Positions 7,943 to 18,176 of a stretch of 64,000 bases of DNA are shown piece after piece (the stretch's first letter is position 1; every line of letters starts with the position of its first letter). The stretch lies in assembly GCF_000426605.1 (NCBI RefSeq), contig NZ_AUFR01000010.1, forward strand, positions 1 to 64,000, written 5' to 3'. Both the position numbers and the translations under genes were made by a program. The DNA is from Propionibacterium acidifaciens DSM 21887 (GTDB lineage: Bacteria; Actinomycetota; Actinomycetes; Propionibacteriales; Propionibacteriaceae). Below the pieces are notes generated by a model. It did not search any database, had not been told where the DNA came from, and saw nothing but the letters and a program-made list of their open reading frames with translations.

Positions 7943-9157
7943 TCATCCCAACGCCCGCGCGAGGCCCTCGTCCAGGGCCGCCAGGAACTGCTCGGTGGTC
8001 AACCAGGGCTGGTCGCCGCCGACGAGCAGCGCCAGGTCCTTCGTCATCCGGCCCGACTCGACGGTCTCGACGCAGACCCGTTCGAGGGTCCGGGCGAACC
8101 CGGTGACCTCGGGGGTGCCGTCGAGCTCGCCGCGGTGCTTCAGGCCGCCGGTCCACGCGAAGATCGAGGCGATCGGGTTCGTGCTCGTGGCCTCGCCGCG
8201 CTGGTGGGCGCGGAAGTGGCGGGTGACGGTGCCGTGGGCGGCCTCGGCCTCGACGGTGCGCCCGTCCGGGGTCATGAGGACGGAGGTCATGAGGCCGAGC
8301 GAGCCGAAGCCCTGGGCGACGGTGTCGGACTGGACGTCGCCGTCGTAGTTCTTGCAGGCCCACACGTAGCCGCCCTCCCACTTGAGGGCGCTGGCGACCA
8401 TGTCGTCGATGAGGCGGTGCTCGTAGCCCAGGCCGGCGGCGGCGAAGCGGTCCCTGTACTCCTCGTCGAAGACGCGGGCGAAGACGTCCTTGAACCGGCC
8501 GTCGTAGGCCTTGAGGATCGTGTTCTTCGTCGACAGGTACACCGGGTAACCGCGCCGGAGGGCGTAGGCGAAGCAGGCGCGGGCGAAGCCCTCGATGGAC
8601 TCGTCGAGGTTGTACTGCACCTGGGCGACGCCGGGGCCCGGGTAGCCGTACACGACGTGCTCGATGGGCTCGGAGCCGTCGGCGGGGGTGAAGGCGACGG
8701 TGAGCCGGCCGGCGCCGGGCACCCGGAAGTCGGTGGCCTTGTACTGGTCGCCGAAGGCGTGGCGGGCGACGACGATCGGCTTCGTCCAGCCGGGCACCAG
8801 GCGCGGGATGTTCGAGATGACGATGGGCTCGCGGAAGATCGTGCCGCCCAGGATGTTGCGGATCGTGCCGTTGGGCGAGGACCACATGCGCTTGAGGCCG
8901 AACTCGGCGACGCGGGCCTCGTCGGGGGTGATGGTCGCGCACTTGACGCCGACGCCGTGCCGCTCGATCGCATGGGCGGCGTCGACGGTGACCTGGTCGT
9001 CGGTGGCGTCGCGGTTCGTGATGCCCAGGTCGTAGTACTCGAGGTCGACGTCCAGGTACGGCAGGATGAGGCGGTCCTTGATGAACTGCCAGATGACCCG
9101 GGTCATCTCGTCGCCGTCGAGCTCCACGACCGTGCCCACGACCTTGATCCTGCTCAT
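7943..9157 (-). CDS. icd: NADP-dependent isocitrate dehydrogenase (homodimeric, type II)
   Basis: This 404-aa TCA-cycle enzyme converts isocitrate to 2-oxoglutarate with NADP+. The N-terminal [14 protein letters not shown], the isocitrate-binding [18 protein letters not shown] and the metal/substrate segment containing [12 protein letters not shown] are all intact. So is [10 protein letters not shown] in the coenzyme region. Sequence and length match the eukaryote-like (type II) homodimeric enzymes rather than the 740-aa monomeric IDH of many actinobacteria or the E. coli type. It is divergent from malate dehydrogenase across a 154-bp intergenic region, pairing two TCA-cycle genes that could share regulation. 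The start is ATG 9157, preceded by GCGGAAGG. Confidence 0.95.
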   Translation of the reverse strand: MSRIKVVGTVVELDGDEMTRVIWQFIKDRLILPYLDVDLEYYDLGITNRDATDDQVTVDAAHAIERHGVGVKCATITPDEARVAEFGLKRMWSSPNGTIRNILGGTIFREPIVISNIPRLVPGWTKPIVVARHAFGDQYKATDFRVPGAGRLTVAFTPADGSEPIEHVVYGYPGPGVAQVQYNLDESIEGFARACFAYALRRGYPVYLSTKNTILKAYDGRFKDVFARVFDEEYRDRFAAAGLGYEHRLIDDMVASALKWEGGYVWACKNYDGDVQSDTVAQGFGSLGLMTSVLMTPDGRTVEAEAAHGTVTRHFRAHQRGEATSTNPIASIFAWTGGLKHRGELDGTPEVTGFARTLERVCVETVESGRMTKDLALLVGGDQPWLTTEQFLAALDEGLARALG

Positions 9158-9311
9158 TGCTGCACCTTCCGCCTCGACTGAACTCTCGATGTCAAGATAT
9201 CGGACGGGGCCGCTCCCCGCACCCGGCCCGGAACGGGCGCCCCGACGTCGAGGATGAGCCTCTCACGCGGTAATGTCAGCGGCAACCCACTCAATGGATG
9301 AGGAGAAGCTC

Positions 9312-10298
<987 letters not shown>

Positions 10299-10315
10299 CC
10301 GACAGCAACCGCTGG

Positions 10316-10350
10316 AACGGCGGGTCGTCCCTCGTGGACGGCCCGCCGTT
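10316..10350 (+). terminator. hairpin after mdh
   Basis: A 15-bp stem (arms 10316-10330 and 10336-10350, one T-G wobble) with a 5-nt loop lies 17 bp after the mdh stop. There is no U-tract. It sits between the convergent mdh and LCP genes and could serve both. Confidence 0.7.
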
Positions 10351-10477
10351 GCGCGTCCCGGGCGAGGGGCCCCGACGGGCGGTGGGGGCGTGCGGTCGGG
10401 GCGTCGAGGGCCGTGGGCGGGCCGGAGGGAGGGCGGAGGCGCCCGAGGGGGAGGACGACGAACGACCCTCGGCCGCG

Positions 10478-11410
10478 TCACAGGCGGCAGGTCCGCGTGT
10501 ACCCGATCCCCTCGGTGTACGCGCGGGTCCGCTCGTCAACCTCGGAGTAGAAGCCGTCGGGGCTCTGCGTGAGGGGCAGCTCCTGCACGTCGGCGCCGGA
10601 CGCGCCGGCCAGGAGAGCCAGCTCCCACAGATGGGTCCGCGTGTCGAGCCGGATGTCGGGCGCGATCCGCCAGGCGGCGCCGAACCAGTCGCCGGGGCGG
10701 GACCTGAGCCGTGCGACGACGGCGCCGAAGACCTCGCCGGCGCGGCGGGCGCGACCGTCCTGGCCCTCGGGATCGTCCACCCAGGCGCCGTCGATGAGCA
10801 CCCGGCCCTGACGGCTGCGCACGTACGCGAGGGCGGTGCGGCCGTCGACGTGGTGGGGACCGGCCGTGATGTCGAGGGCGGCCCGCTCGTCGCGCATGTC
10901 GTGCTGGACGGTGATGTCGATGCCGCCGAGGGCGTCCACGAGGTCGACGAAGGCCCGCAGGGTGACCGCCACGACGTGGTCCGCCGGGATGTTGAGCGTG
11001 AGGCAGGTCTGGTCGACGAGGGTCTGGGGATCGTCGCGCCAGGCCAGGCCGAGCCTGCCGGACAGGCCCATGCCGATCGAGTAGTGCACGTCGCGGCGCA
11101 CGCTCGTGAGGTGCCACTGGTCCTCGGTGCGCGTGGCGACGAGGATGACGTCGGCATTGGCCGCCGCGTCGCGGTGACCGTCCTGGTCGCCGATGTCGTT
11201 GCCCTCGGCCTGCTGGGTCCGGTCGTCGAGGCCGAGGATCAGCCAGGTGCTCGGACCGTCACCGGTGGGCATGCGCAGGGCGACGTCGCCGGAACGATGG
11301 TCGAGCACGCCGAGGACGATGACGGGCACGAGCACGGCGAGGACGAGGACCCCGATGAGACAGGACAGCACCCGGTGGCGCCGGATGGGGCCACCGGGTG
11401 CTGCCGTCAT
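10478..11410 (-). CDS. LytR-CpsA-Psr (LCP) family phosphotransferase
   Basis: This 310-aa protein has one N-terminal transmembrane segment (about 15-36) and an extracellular LCP domain (about 55-220). It shows the family's conserved strand WLILGLDDR, an acidic/Arg region (NADVILVATR), the SVRRDV motif (usually S-x-PRD), GGIDI, and the late RSRQGR arginines. LCP enzymes move lipid-linked glycopolymers onto peptidoglycan or, in Actinomyces oris, onto a sortase substrate protein (LcpA acting on GspA). Here the gene sits 26 bp downstream of an LPKTG surface-protein gene in the same direction, which suggests that pairing. No Shine-Dalgarno is visible at ATG 11410 (the upstream bases are pyrimidine-rich), so translation may depend on coupling. 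Confidence 0.85.
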   Translation of the reverse strand: MTAAPGGPIRRHRVLSCLIGVLVLAVLVPVIVLGVLDHRSGDVALRMPTGDGPSTWLILGLDDRTQQAEGNDIGDQDGHRDAAANADVILVATRTEDQWHLTSVRRDVHYSIGMGLSGRLGLAWRDDPQTLVDQTCLTLNIPADHVVAVTLRAFVDLVDALGGIDITVQHDMRDERAALDITAGPHHVDGRTALAYVRSRQGRVLIDGAWVDDPEGQDGRARRAGEVFGAVVARLRSRPGDWFGAAWRIAPDIRLDTRTHLWELALLAGASGADVQELPLTQSPDGFYSEVDERTRAYTEGIGYTRTCRL

Positions 11411-11436
11411 GTGAGGAGGAGGAAGGCGCGAGGGCG

Positions 11437-12330
11437 TCAGTGCTTGCGGCGCAGGGCCACAGCGCCGGCACCGGCCGCGATCACCGCACCGACGAGGCCG
11501 GAGCCGGCCAGGTCAGCGGTCTCGGAACCGGTCTTCGGCAGGGCCTGGGGGCGGGACGTCCCGTCCATCGGGGTGCCCTGCTGGGGAGCGGCCTCCTTGC
11601 TCTCGGCCGGGCCGGCGGTCGCCTCCTCCTGGTTCTGGTCGCCGGCGCTCTCGGGAGCGTCCCAGTAGTAGCCGGCGCTGGCCACGAGCTGGTTGCCGGC
11701 GGCATCGGTGCCGACGGCCTCGAGGCGGAAGTTGCCGGTCTTGTCGTAGGGCAGGACGACGTCGAGGGAGACGTTGCCGCTGTCATCGGCGGTGGCGGTC
11801 CAGGTGTGCAGGACCTCGTCGGAGGCGCGGTTGTAGTCGGCATCGGCGTCGTACAGGTTGAACGTCACGGCCGAGCCCGGGGCGAAACCGGAGCCGGTGA
11901 CCTTGACGGTGTCACCGGAGGTCCAATTGCTGGGGGTGATGTCGAGGACACCCTCCTGGGTCGCCTCGGCGGTGGCGGAGACCGCATCCGCGGCGGAGGA
12001 CATCTTCGTGTTCGCGTCGTAGGTGTTGCAGTGCAGACTGGCCGTCACGGTGCCGGCGCCCACGTAGCCGATCTGCACGGTGTCGGACTGGGCGGTGCCG
12101 GAGTGACTGGGCACCTCGACCTGGCCCTGCTCGACCCCGTTGAGAGCGACGACGACGGCACCGCCCCAGCCGTCGGCGCAGGTGGCGTTGGCGCTGAGGT
12201 CATGGGGGGACGCGTTGAGGGTCAGCGCGTCGGCGGGGTTCGCCATGGCGCTGCCAGCGCTCAGGATGATGCCCGTGCTGGCGAGGGCGGCGGTCGAAAG
12301 ACCGACCGTGAGCTTCTTCAGAATCGACAT
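11437..12330 (-). CDS. LPKTG cell-wall-anchored surface protein (GspA-like candidate)
   Basis: This 297-aa secreted protein has a signal peptide at residues 1-30 (MSILKKLTVGL..., cleavage after AMA) and a beta-rich body with Ig-like character at 36-225. Cys47 and Cys93 could form a disulfide. A Gly/Glu/Pro linker follows. The C-terminal sorting signal is LPKTG at 264-268, then a hydrophobic stretch and RRKH. Sortase would anchor it to peptidoglycan. I chose ATG 12330 over the upstream ATG 12417 because it opens a standard signal peptide and has AGGAGA upstream. The adjacent LCP gene suggests that it is glycosylated like GspA of Actinomyces oris. That function is inferred from context, not from sequence similarity. 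Confidence 0.85.
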   Translation of the reverse strand: MSILKKLTVGLSTAALASTGIILSAGSAMANPADALTLNASPHDLSANATCADGWGGAVVVALNGVEQGQVEVPSHSGTAQSDTVQIGYVGAGTVTASLHCNTYDANTKMSSAADAVSATAEATQEGVLDITPSNWTSGDTVKVTGSGFAPGSAVTFNLYDADADYNRASDEVLHTWTATADDSGNVSLDVVLPYDKTGNFRLEAVGTDAAGNQLVASAGYYWDAPESAGDQNQEEATAGPAESKEAAPQQGTPMDGTSRPQALPKTGSETADLAGSGLVGAVIAAGAGAVALRRKH

Positions 12331-12503
12331 GGTCAGGGGTTCTCCTAGTGGTTCCGGTGACTCCGGGCGCACCGGCATCGGCGCACCCGGAAGTGGTCTC
12401 ACCGTATGACAATTCACTGAACACCCTCAAGAATCTCGAAGAATGAACTTTATTGAAAATGAATTCATCGAGACGAAACCCCTTGCGAGCATGGGAACGA
12501 AGA

Positions 12504-12527
12504 AGATGATTTAATTCTTTATCATCT
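12504..12527. promoter_or_regulatory. AT-rich inverted repeat in the surface-protein upstream region
   Basis: AGATGAT (12504-12510) and ATCATCT (12521-12527) form a 7-bp perfect dyad with a 10-bp AT-rich spacer. It sits in a markedly AT-rich patch (about 12405-12540) upstream of the LPKTG gene. The 12331-12669 gap holds no gene. A weak reverse-strand -35-like TTGAGG lies at 12430-12425, with a poor -10 match near 12409. Candidate regulatory region only. Confidence 0.35.
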
Positions 12528-12669
12528 CGCAGGAAGTGAAACCCTCTCAGTCGAACGCCCTCCGGGGCCTCGGGGGATCGTCCGGGCGAGCACCCGTCGG
12601 ACCCCCTGGACGCCGTCCCGCCCTCCTGCGGCGGGGCCCCAGGGAGCACCGGGGCCCCTCGGGGTCGCT

Positions 12670-13014
12670 TCACTGGGGCGGGACGACGAGTGCCACGAGC
12701 CAGATGACGGCGCCGGCGCCGAGCATGAGCAGCACGTCGAACCAGCGGCGGCGCACGGCGAGCATGCCCGCCCACTGCTGGGGCAGCACCCAGCGGATGA
12801 CGCCGCCGGCGAGAGCCGCGGCCCCCATGACGAAGGCGCCGCGGCGCCAGTGCCCCGTCCCGGCGATGGCCATCCCCGCGGCGAACAGGAGCAGCACGGC
12901 GCAGGAGGGCGCCTGGAACCGGCGCGCGCCCACAGCCGGGTCCTCGGGCGGTGCGGCCGGCTCGGCGGGCCGGGAGGGCCCGGACGGGGCGGGGCCCGTG
13001 TCGACAGGGCTCAC
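12670..13014 (-). CDS. DUF3017 small membrane protein
   Basis: This 114-aa protein has a Pro/Ala-rich N-terminus and three hydrophobic helices (about 36-52, 59-76 and 90-110), a layout typical of DUF3017. DUF3017 genes commonly follow folD in actinobacteria. The start is GTG 13014, which overlaps the folD stop as GTGA, so translation should be coupled. No function is known for the family. The helix-helix spacing and the W-containing loop ([12 protein letters not shown]) are as usual for it. Confidence 0.8.
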   Translation of the reverse strand: MSPVDTGPAPSGPSRPAEPAAPPEDPAVGARRFQAPSCAVLLLFAAGMAIAGTGHWRRGAFVMGAAALAGGVIRWVLPQQWAGMLAVRRRWFDVLLMLGAGAVIWLVALVVPPQ

Positions 13015-13874
13015 GGCTGTCGGGAACCGGCGAGCCTCTCGGCCCGGTCGACCACATTGGCCAACAGCATGGCCCGGGTCATCGGGCCGACGCCGCCGGG
13101 ATTGGGCGTGGCGTAACCGGCGACGTCCCAGACCTCGGGCGCGAAGTCGCCGACCGGCGTGCCGTTCACACGGGTGATACCCACGTCGACGACGACGACC
13201 CCGGGCCTGATCATGTCGGCGGTGACGAGGCCGGGATGCCCCGCGGCGCCCACGACGATGTCGGCCCGTCGGGTGTGCTCGGCGAGGTCCTTCGTCCCGG
13301 TGTGGCACAGGGTGACCGTCGCATTGTTCTCGCGGGTGGTCAGCAGCAGGCCCAGCGGACGGCCGACCGTCGTGCCGCGGCCGATGATGCACACGTCCGC
13401 CCCGTCGAGCGGGATCTCGTAACGGCGCAGGAGTTCGACGATGCCGCGCGGTGTGCACGGCAGCGGCCCCTGCTGGCCGAGGACGAGCTTGCCGAGGCTG
13501 TCGGCGGTCAGGCCGTCGGCGTCCTTGTCGGGGTCGATGAGCTCGAGCACCCAGGTGAGGTCGATGTGCTGCGGCAGCGGCAGCTGGACGATGTAGCCGG
13601 TGCACAGGGCCGAGTCGTTGAGCACCCGGATGGAGCGCTCGACCTGCTCGGGGGTGGCGTCGGCGGCGAGGTCGACGCGGAACGACTCGATGCCCACCTG
13701 CTCGCAGTCGCGATGCTTGCCGTTGACGTAGATCTGGCTCGCGGGGTCGTCACCGACCAGGACGGTGCCCAGGCCCACGGCCGCGCCCTGGGCGTGCAGG
13801 GCGGCGACGCGGTCCTTGAGCTCGGCCTTGATCTGGGCCGCGACGGCCTTGCCGTCCATCCGGATTGCTGTCAT
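13011..13874 (-). CDS. folD: bifunctional methylenetetrahydrofolate dehydrogenase/cyclohydrolase
   Basis: This 287-aa FolD interconverts 5,10-methylene-THF, 5,10-methenyl-THF and 10-formyl-THF using NADP+. The catalytic Y-x3-K motif is present (IYVNGKH), as are the folate-binding VQLPLP and DKDADGL, the Rossmann motif [12 protein letters not shown] and the C-terminal PGGVGPMT. The usual Ser after GR (GRS-x2-VG) is Gly here, a mild deviation. 10-formyl-THF is the cosubstrate of PurN and PurH, which are encoded just upstream on the same strand. The run DUF6350-purN-purH-folD therefore couples one-carbon supply to purine synthesis. The start is ATG 13874, with AGAAGG upstream. Confidence 0.95.
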   Translation of the reverse strand: MTAIRMDGKAVAAQIKAELKDRVAALHAQGAAVGLGTVLVGDDPASQIYVNGKHRDCEQVGIESFRVDLAADATPEQVERSIRVLNDSALCTGYIVQLPLPQHIDLTWVLELIDPDKDADGLTADSLGKLVLGQQGPLPCTPRGIVELLRRYEIPLDGADVCIIGRGTTVGRPLGLLLTTRENNATVTLCHTGTKDLAEHTRRADIVVGAAGHPGLVTADMIRPGVVVVDVGITRVNGTPVGDFAPEVWDVAGYATPNPGGVGPMTRAMLLANVVDRAERLAGSRQP

Positions 13875-13895
13875 GCGACATGCACCTTCTCTCGT

Positions 13896-15452
13896 TCAGT
13901 GGAAGAAGTGTCGGTTGCCGGTGAGGTACATCGTGACGCCGGCCTTCTGCGCCGCCTCGATGGTCTGGTCGTCGCGGATCGAGCCGCCGGGCTGGACGAT
14001 GGCGCGCACGCCGGCGTCGAGCAGGATCTGCGGGCCGTCGCTGAACGGGAAGAAGGCGTCCGACGCGGCGACGGAGCCCTTGGCCCGCTCGCCGGCGCGC
14101 TCGACCGCGAGCCGGCAGGAGTCGACGCGGTTGACCTGGCCCATGCCGACGCCGACGGAGGCGCCGTCGTGGGCGAGCAGGATGGCGTTCGACTTGACCG
14201 AGCGGCAGGCCCGCCAGGCGAAGAGGAGATCGGCGAGGGTGGCCTCGTCGGCCGGCTCGCCGGACACGAGCCGCCAGCCGGCGGCCTCGTCGCCGGGGGC
14301 GTCGAGGCGGTCGGGGTCGCTCACGAGCAGGCCGCCGGAGACCTCGCGCCACATGAACCGGTCCGGGCGGTGGTCCTCGGCCCTCAGGATGCGCAGGTTC
14401 TTCTTCGTCTCCAGCAGCTCGAGAGCCGCGGGCTCGTAGTCGGGGGCGACGATGACCTCGGTGAAGATCTTCTTCACGGTCTGCGCCATCTCCAGGCTGA
14501 CGGGACGGTTCGCGGCGATGACCCCTCCGTAGGCCGACACCGGGTCGCAGGCGTGGGCCTTGCGGTGGGCCTCGGCGATGTCGGCGCCGACGGCGATGCC
14601 GCACGGGTTGGCGTGCTTGATGATCGCCACGGCGGGCTCGTCGAAGTCGTAGGCGGCGCGGCGGGCGGCGTCGGTGTCGGTGTAGTTGTTGTAGCTCATG
14701 GCCTTGCCGCCGAGCAGTTCGGCGCCGACGAGACCGGCGCTGGCGCCGTCGACCGCGTAGACGGCCGCGTTCTGGTGGGAGTTCTCGCCGTAGCGCAGGT
14801 CGCGGATCTTGGTGGCGGCGATGCCGGTGAAGGAGGGCAGGCCCTCGTCGGTGGTCCGCTCGGCCATCCAGGAGGCCACGGCCGCATCGTAGGCGGCGGT
14901 GTGGGCGAAGGCGCGCGCGGCGAGGACGCGGCGCCGCGCGAGCGTGAAGCCGCCGTCTGCGAGTGCCGCGGTGAGCTCGTCGTACTGGTCGGGGTCGGTG
15001 ATGATGGCCACCGACGGATGGTTCTTGGCGGCGGCGCGGACCATCGAGGGCCCGCCGATGTCGATCTGCTCGATGCAGGCGTCGAAGTCGGCGCCCGAGG
15101 CGACGGTCAGGGTGAACGGGTAGAGGTTCGACACGACGAGGTCGAAGGGCTTCACGCCGAGCCGGGCGAGCTGGTCGCGGTGCGAGGCGAGGCGGCGGTC
15201 GGCGAGAATGCCGGCGTGGACCATCGGGTGCAGCGTCTTGACCCGACCGTCGAGGCACTCGGGGAAGCCGGTGAGCTCCTCGACCGGGGTCACCTCGATC
15301 CCCGCCTCGGAGAGCCTCGCGGCGGTGGAACCGGTCGAGACGATCTCGACGCCGGCCGCGGCCAGGGCCCTGCCGAGCTCGACGAGGCCGGTCTTGTCGT
15401 AGACGCTGACCAAGGCGCGCCGGATCGGGTTTCGGGTGGAGTCCTCGCTCAT
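13896..15452 (-). CDS. purH: bifunctional AICAR formyltransferase/IMP cyclohydrolase
   Basis: This 518-aa enzyme performs the last two steps of IMP synthesis. The N-terminal IMP cyclohydrolase domain (about 10-150) starts [18 protein letters not shown] and includes TGSTAARL and the LHP motif of the cyclohydrolase family. The C-terminal AICAR transformylase domain contains the catalytic KHANPCGIA and ends [15 protein letters not shown]...GNRHFFH, the standard C-terminus. ATG 15452 overlaps the purN stop as ATGA, which fixes the start. An upstream extension in the same frame lies inside purN and is not real. Confidence 0.96.
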   Translation of the reverse strand: MSEDSTRNPIRRALVSVYDKTGLVELGRALAAAGVEIVSTGSTAARLSEAGIEVTPVEELTGFPECLDGRVKTLHPMVHAGILADRRLASHRDQLARLGVKPFDLVVSNLYPFTLTVASGADFDACIEQIDIGGPSMVRAAAKNHPSVAIITDPDQYDELTAALADGGFTLARRRVLAARAFAHTAAYDAAVASWMAERTTDEGLPSFTGIAATKIRDLRYGENSHQNAAVYAVDGASAGLVGAELLGGKAMSYNNYTDTDAARRAAYDFDEPAVAIIKHANPCGIAVGADIAEAHRKAHACDPVSAYGGVIAANRPVSLEMAQTVKKIFTEVIVAPDYEPAALELLETKKNLRILRAEDHRPDRFMWREVSGGLLVSDPDRLDAPGDEAAGWRLVSGEPADEATLADLLFAWRACRSVKSNAILLAHDGASVGVGMGQVNRVDSCRLAVERAGERAKGSVAASDAFFPFSDGPQILLDAGVRAIVQPGGSIRDDQTIEAAQKAGVTMYLTGNRHFFH

Positions 15453-16075
15453 GGCATGACCTTTCTCGCGGCGGGCCGCGGGCCCGTCGCGTGCTGAGCC
15501 GCCAGCTCGTTGACGGTCTTGACCAACAAGGTGCGTTCGGACACCTTGATGCGCTCGTGCAGTGTCGGTTCGTCGTCGCCGGGAAGGATCTCCACGGGGA
15601 CCTGGGCGATCATCCGGCCGGTGTCGACGCCCTCGTCGACCCAGAAGATGGAGCATCCGGTGCCCGTCGCGCCCGCCGCGAGGGCGTCACGGACGGCGTG
15701 GGCGCCGGGGAAGGCCGGGAGCAACGCCGGGTGGGAGTTGATGATGCGGTCGCCGAAGCGGTCCGTGAAGGGGGCGCCGAGGAGCTTCATGAAGCCGGCC
15801 AGGACGATGAGGTCGGGCTCGTGGCGGGCCACCTCGTCGGCGAACCGCCGGTCCCAGTCCTCCCGCTCGGCCGAGCCCCGCGCCAGCAGTCGGGGCATGG
15901 GCACCACGAAGGTCGTCACGCCCGCCCGGCGGGCGCGCTCGAGACCGGTGCACCTGCTGTTCTCCGAGCCCACCGCGACGACTCGGGCATCGAGACGGCC
16001 CTGCGCCTGGGCGTCGAGGAGGGCCTGCAGGAGCGTGCCGGACCCGGAGACGAGGACGACTACGCGATAGGCCAC
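15449..16075 (-). CDS. purN: phosphoribosylglycinamide formyltransferase
   Basis: This 208-aa enzyme transfers formyl from 10-formyl-THF to GAR. The N-terminal phosphate loop [16 protein letters not shown] is present. The catalytic Asn and His are in [14 protein letters not shown], and the catalytic Asp is in VDEGVDTG. The residue usually His in the VHFVDEG segment is Phe here ([11 protein letters not shown]). The start is GTG 16075, giving [13 protein letters not shown]; upstream the frame has no sensible N-terminus. It overlaps purH by ATGA and follows DUF6350 by 10 bp. Confidence 0.92.
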   Translation of the reverse strand: MAYRVVVLVSGSGTLLQALLDAQAQGRLDARVVAVGSENSRCTGLERARRAGVTTFVVPMPRLLARGSAEREDWDRRFADEVARHEPDLIVLAGFMKLLGAPFTDRFGDRIINSHPALLPAFPGAHAVRDALAAGATGTGCSIFWVDEGVDTGRMIAQVPVEILPGDDEPTLHERIKVSERTLLVKTVNELAAQHATGPRPAARKVMP

Positions 16076-16085
16076 GGGCGCCAGT

Positions 16086-17363
16086 TTAGCCGTTGCCCCC
16101 GCGACTGAGCCGCAGGGCGGTGGCGAAGCCCCCGAGCATGCCTCCCGCGCCGAGCACCGTGGGCGCCAGGACGAGCAGCCGTCCGAGCAGCGGCCCCAGC
16201 TCGGTGAGACGACGGGTGCCGAGCGCGCCGTGAGAGAGCAGGGCGAGCAGGCACAGCAACAGGGCCGCGAGGACGCCGACGATGAGTCCGTACAGGGCGC
16301 CCTCGTCGGGGAGGAACTCCCGTTCGGGCAGGGCGCGGCGGGCATCGTCGTGACGGGCGCGGACGCAGACGTGGGCGCCGACGGCGCCGGCCAGGGCGCC
16401 GGCAAGGAGCCAGACGGCGATCATCGCCGGATGGGCGTCGCCGGTCGACACGGCGGCGAGGAGCGGGATGGTGGGCAGGTCCCCGGTCGAGGAGCCGATC
16501 GGCGCGACGAGCGCGCCCTGCCCGAGCGAGAAGCCCGCGCCGAGCGTCCACGAGCAGGCCCAGAGGACCATCGAGGGGATCCAGGGCATCTGGGCCAGGG
16601 CGAGCAGCACCGATCCCGGCCCCCCGGCGCCGAGCGCGGCGTGCGCCCCGGTGACGGTCGTGTGGTTGACGACGAGGACGACCGCCAGGCGTGCGCAGCC
16701 GACGAGGACGGCGCCGGCCAGCGCAGCGCCGACGCCGGCGAGGACGCCGGTCGACCAGCCCCCCTGGCTGAGGCCGACGGGCGCCCATCCGAGGACCCGG
16801 CCGGAGGCGAGCAGCGAGCAAAGGCCCCCGATGAGCGCCCCGCAGACGAGGGCCCGGCCGAGCTCGGCGGACTGGCCGGCGAGGACCGTCGCGATGCCGA
16901 GGAGCAGGGCGTAGGAGCCGCCGAACCACAGGGCCAGGCGGCAGGACAGGGCGCGCAGGTCGGACTGCCGGCGGGCACGGACCGGGCCCTCGATGAACTC
17001 GTCGGCGGCACGCCGGGCGATGGCGCGCGACAGGCGCCAGACCATGAGGACGATGAGCGCCGTGAGCCCCAGCGGGACGAGCGTGAGCAGCCCCCTGCCG
17101 AGGTGCGCCGGCACGCCGTTGGCCAGCAGCCAGAAGCGCGTCGAGACCGTCAGCACCGAGCCGAACCCGATCCGCGGATCGGCGGCCCAGCCCAGGGCGC
17201 AGATGACGAGAAGGGGCAGCCAGCCGGCGAGAGCGATGCCGAGCGAGCCGACGAGGACGGCGCTGCGCCACGACAGCCCTGCGAGGGCGGCGCGGAGACC
17301 GCGTCGGCGGTTCTCGACCGCCACTTCCTCGTCCTCGTCGGGACCCGGGTCAACAGACGGCAT
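16086..17363 (-). CDS. DUF6350 polytopic membrane protein
   Basis: This 425-aa integral membrane protein has about nine to ten hydrophobic helices and short charged loops. It belongs to the DUF6350 family found upstream of purN-purH in many actinobacteria. ATG 17363 is supported by GGAGGTG 4-10 bp upstream. A much longer open frame extends upstream, but it is antisense GC-rich filler. Residues 1-25 are acidic and cytoplasmic. The function is unknown. It is 10 bp from purN, so very probably cotranscribed. Confidence 0.75.
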   Translation of the reverse strand: MPSVDPGPDEDEEVAVENRRRGLRAALAGLSWRSAVLVGSLGIALAGWLPLLVICALGWAADPRIGFGSVLTVSTRFWLLANGVPAHLGRGLLTLVPLGLTALIVLMVWRLSRAIARRAADEFIEGPVRARRQSDLRALSCRLALWFGGSYALLLGIATVLAGQSAELGRALVCGALIGGLCSLLASGRVLGWAPVGLSQGGWSTGVLAGVGAALAGAVLVGCARLAVVLVVNHTTVTGAHAALGAGGPGSVLLALAQMPWIPSMVLWACSWTLGAGFSLGQGALVAPIGSSTGDLPTIPLLAAVSTGDAHPAMIAVWLLAGALAGAVGAHVCVRARHDDARRALPEREFLPDEGALYGLIVGVLAALLLCLLALLSHGALGTRRLTELGPLLGRLLVLAPTVLGAGGMLGGFATALRLSRGGNG

Positions 17364-17587
17364 CGCACCTCCAGTGATCGGCCCCGACGATACCCAACGG
17401 CGGGGGCCCGGGGAACGATGGTCCTCCCGTCCGCCGGGGCCGCTCCGGGGCGCCGGCCCTCGGGGTCCCGCTCCGGTCGTCCGCAGGCCGGGGCCCGCCT
17501 GCACGAACGGTCCGAGGCGGGGCCCGGGGAACCGGACTCGGCGCGCCCACGGCCGCGGGCCGCCCCACGGAAGACGGGAAGGAAGAA

Positions 17588-17627
17588 GGGCGTCGCCCCA
17601 GAGCCACCACGGCTCGGGGCGACGCCC
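17588..17627 (-). terminator. strong hairpin after the WXG100 gene
   Basis: The outer arms 17588-17599 and 17616-17627 are perfect 12-bp complements. An inner 5-bp stem (17601-17605 with 17611-17615) follows after one bulged base. On the reverse strand the tail is pyrimidine/T-rich (TTCTTCCTTCC). It lies 20 bp after the WXG100 stop. The remainder of 17364-17647 has no recognisable gene. Confidence 0.8.
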
Positions 17628-17647
17628 CCTCGCACCGATCGATCGGC

Positions 17648-17929
17648 TCAGGCGCCGCCTGCGCTGAAGATGTCGCTGGAGATCTGCTGGGTCTGCTGCT
17701 GGAGCTCGTTGATCTGCTCGACCATCTGCTTCAGGGCGCTCGACAGCGACGGCCACGTCTCGTTGCTGAACTTGTCGGCCAGCGGGCCGTCCCAGTTGCT
17801 CTTGTCGCACAGGACCTGGCCCTGGGTCTCCAGGCCGTTCAGCTGATCCGTCAGACCGCCATCGGTGATGCTCTTGATCTGCGTGATCGCGTTCTGCGCA
17901 GCCTCAGTCGAAAGTACTCGACCGCTCAT
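17648..17929 (-). CDS. WXG100-family (ESAT-6-like) protein
   Basis: This 93-aa protein is predicted to be a helical hairpin. Helix 1 spans about 8-38, the turn carries the W-x-G motif (NWDGPLADKF), and helix 2 spans about 56-90 with Q/E-rich heptads. Length and motif position fit WXG100 proteins, which are small substrates exported by EccC/EssC ATPases of type VII secretion. ATG 17929 has GGAGG upstream; a longer frame to 18139 is spurious. A single Cys (C40) is present in the turn region. It sits 247 bp downstream of the FtsK-domain ATPase gene on the same strand. It may have its own promoter, and it is closed by a strong terminator, so it could be expressed above the rest of the locus. No second Esx partner is adjacent. 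Confidence 0.85.
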   Translation of the reverse strand: MSGRVLSTEAAQNAITQIKSITDGGLTDQLNGLETQGQVLCDKSNWDGPLADKFSNETWPSLSSALKQMVEQINELQQQTQQISSDIFSAGGA

Positions 17930-18082
17930 CGTGCCTCCATCTGTCAAGGGGTGGTGTTGAGACGCCCCGGCCGGAACGCCCGTTCTCACGACCATAGGGC
18001 AGATCACCGCGTCGACGCCACCTCGGCGGCCACGTTGCGAACCGGGGAGCCGACCGCCCCGACCGCTGTCAAGAGCAACGAA

Positions 18083-18100
18083 ATGCCTAGTCAAAGGCAT
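18083..18100. promoter_or_regulatory. small dyad upstream of the WXG100 gene
   Basis: ATGCCT (18083-18088) and AGGCAT (18095-18100) are separated by 6 bp, within the 247-bp gap between the ATPase and WXG100 genes. On the reverse strand a perfect TTGACA -35-like hexamer lies at 18072-18067, but there is no convincing -10 at 16-18 bp. It suggests a separate promoter or operator region for the WXG100 gene; evidence is weak. Confidence 0.3.
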
Positions 18101-18176
18101 ATCATGTAGGCTCAGGGAAAACACGGCGACAACCCCCATCCTCCCCTGACAATGATCGCGGGCGCCATGGCCGGAC

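Noticed and set aside
6728-9181. 817-residue plus-strand open frame
   Set aside because: Runs antisense to two good genes (the CNNM protein and isocitrate dehydrogenase) and shows no motif.
18060-18075. consensus TTGACA as the WXG100 promoter -35
   Set aside because: No -10 hexamer lies at 16-18 bp. The hexamer may be chance, so only a weak regulatory note was kept.
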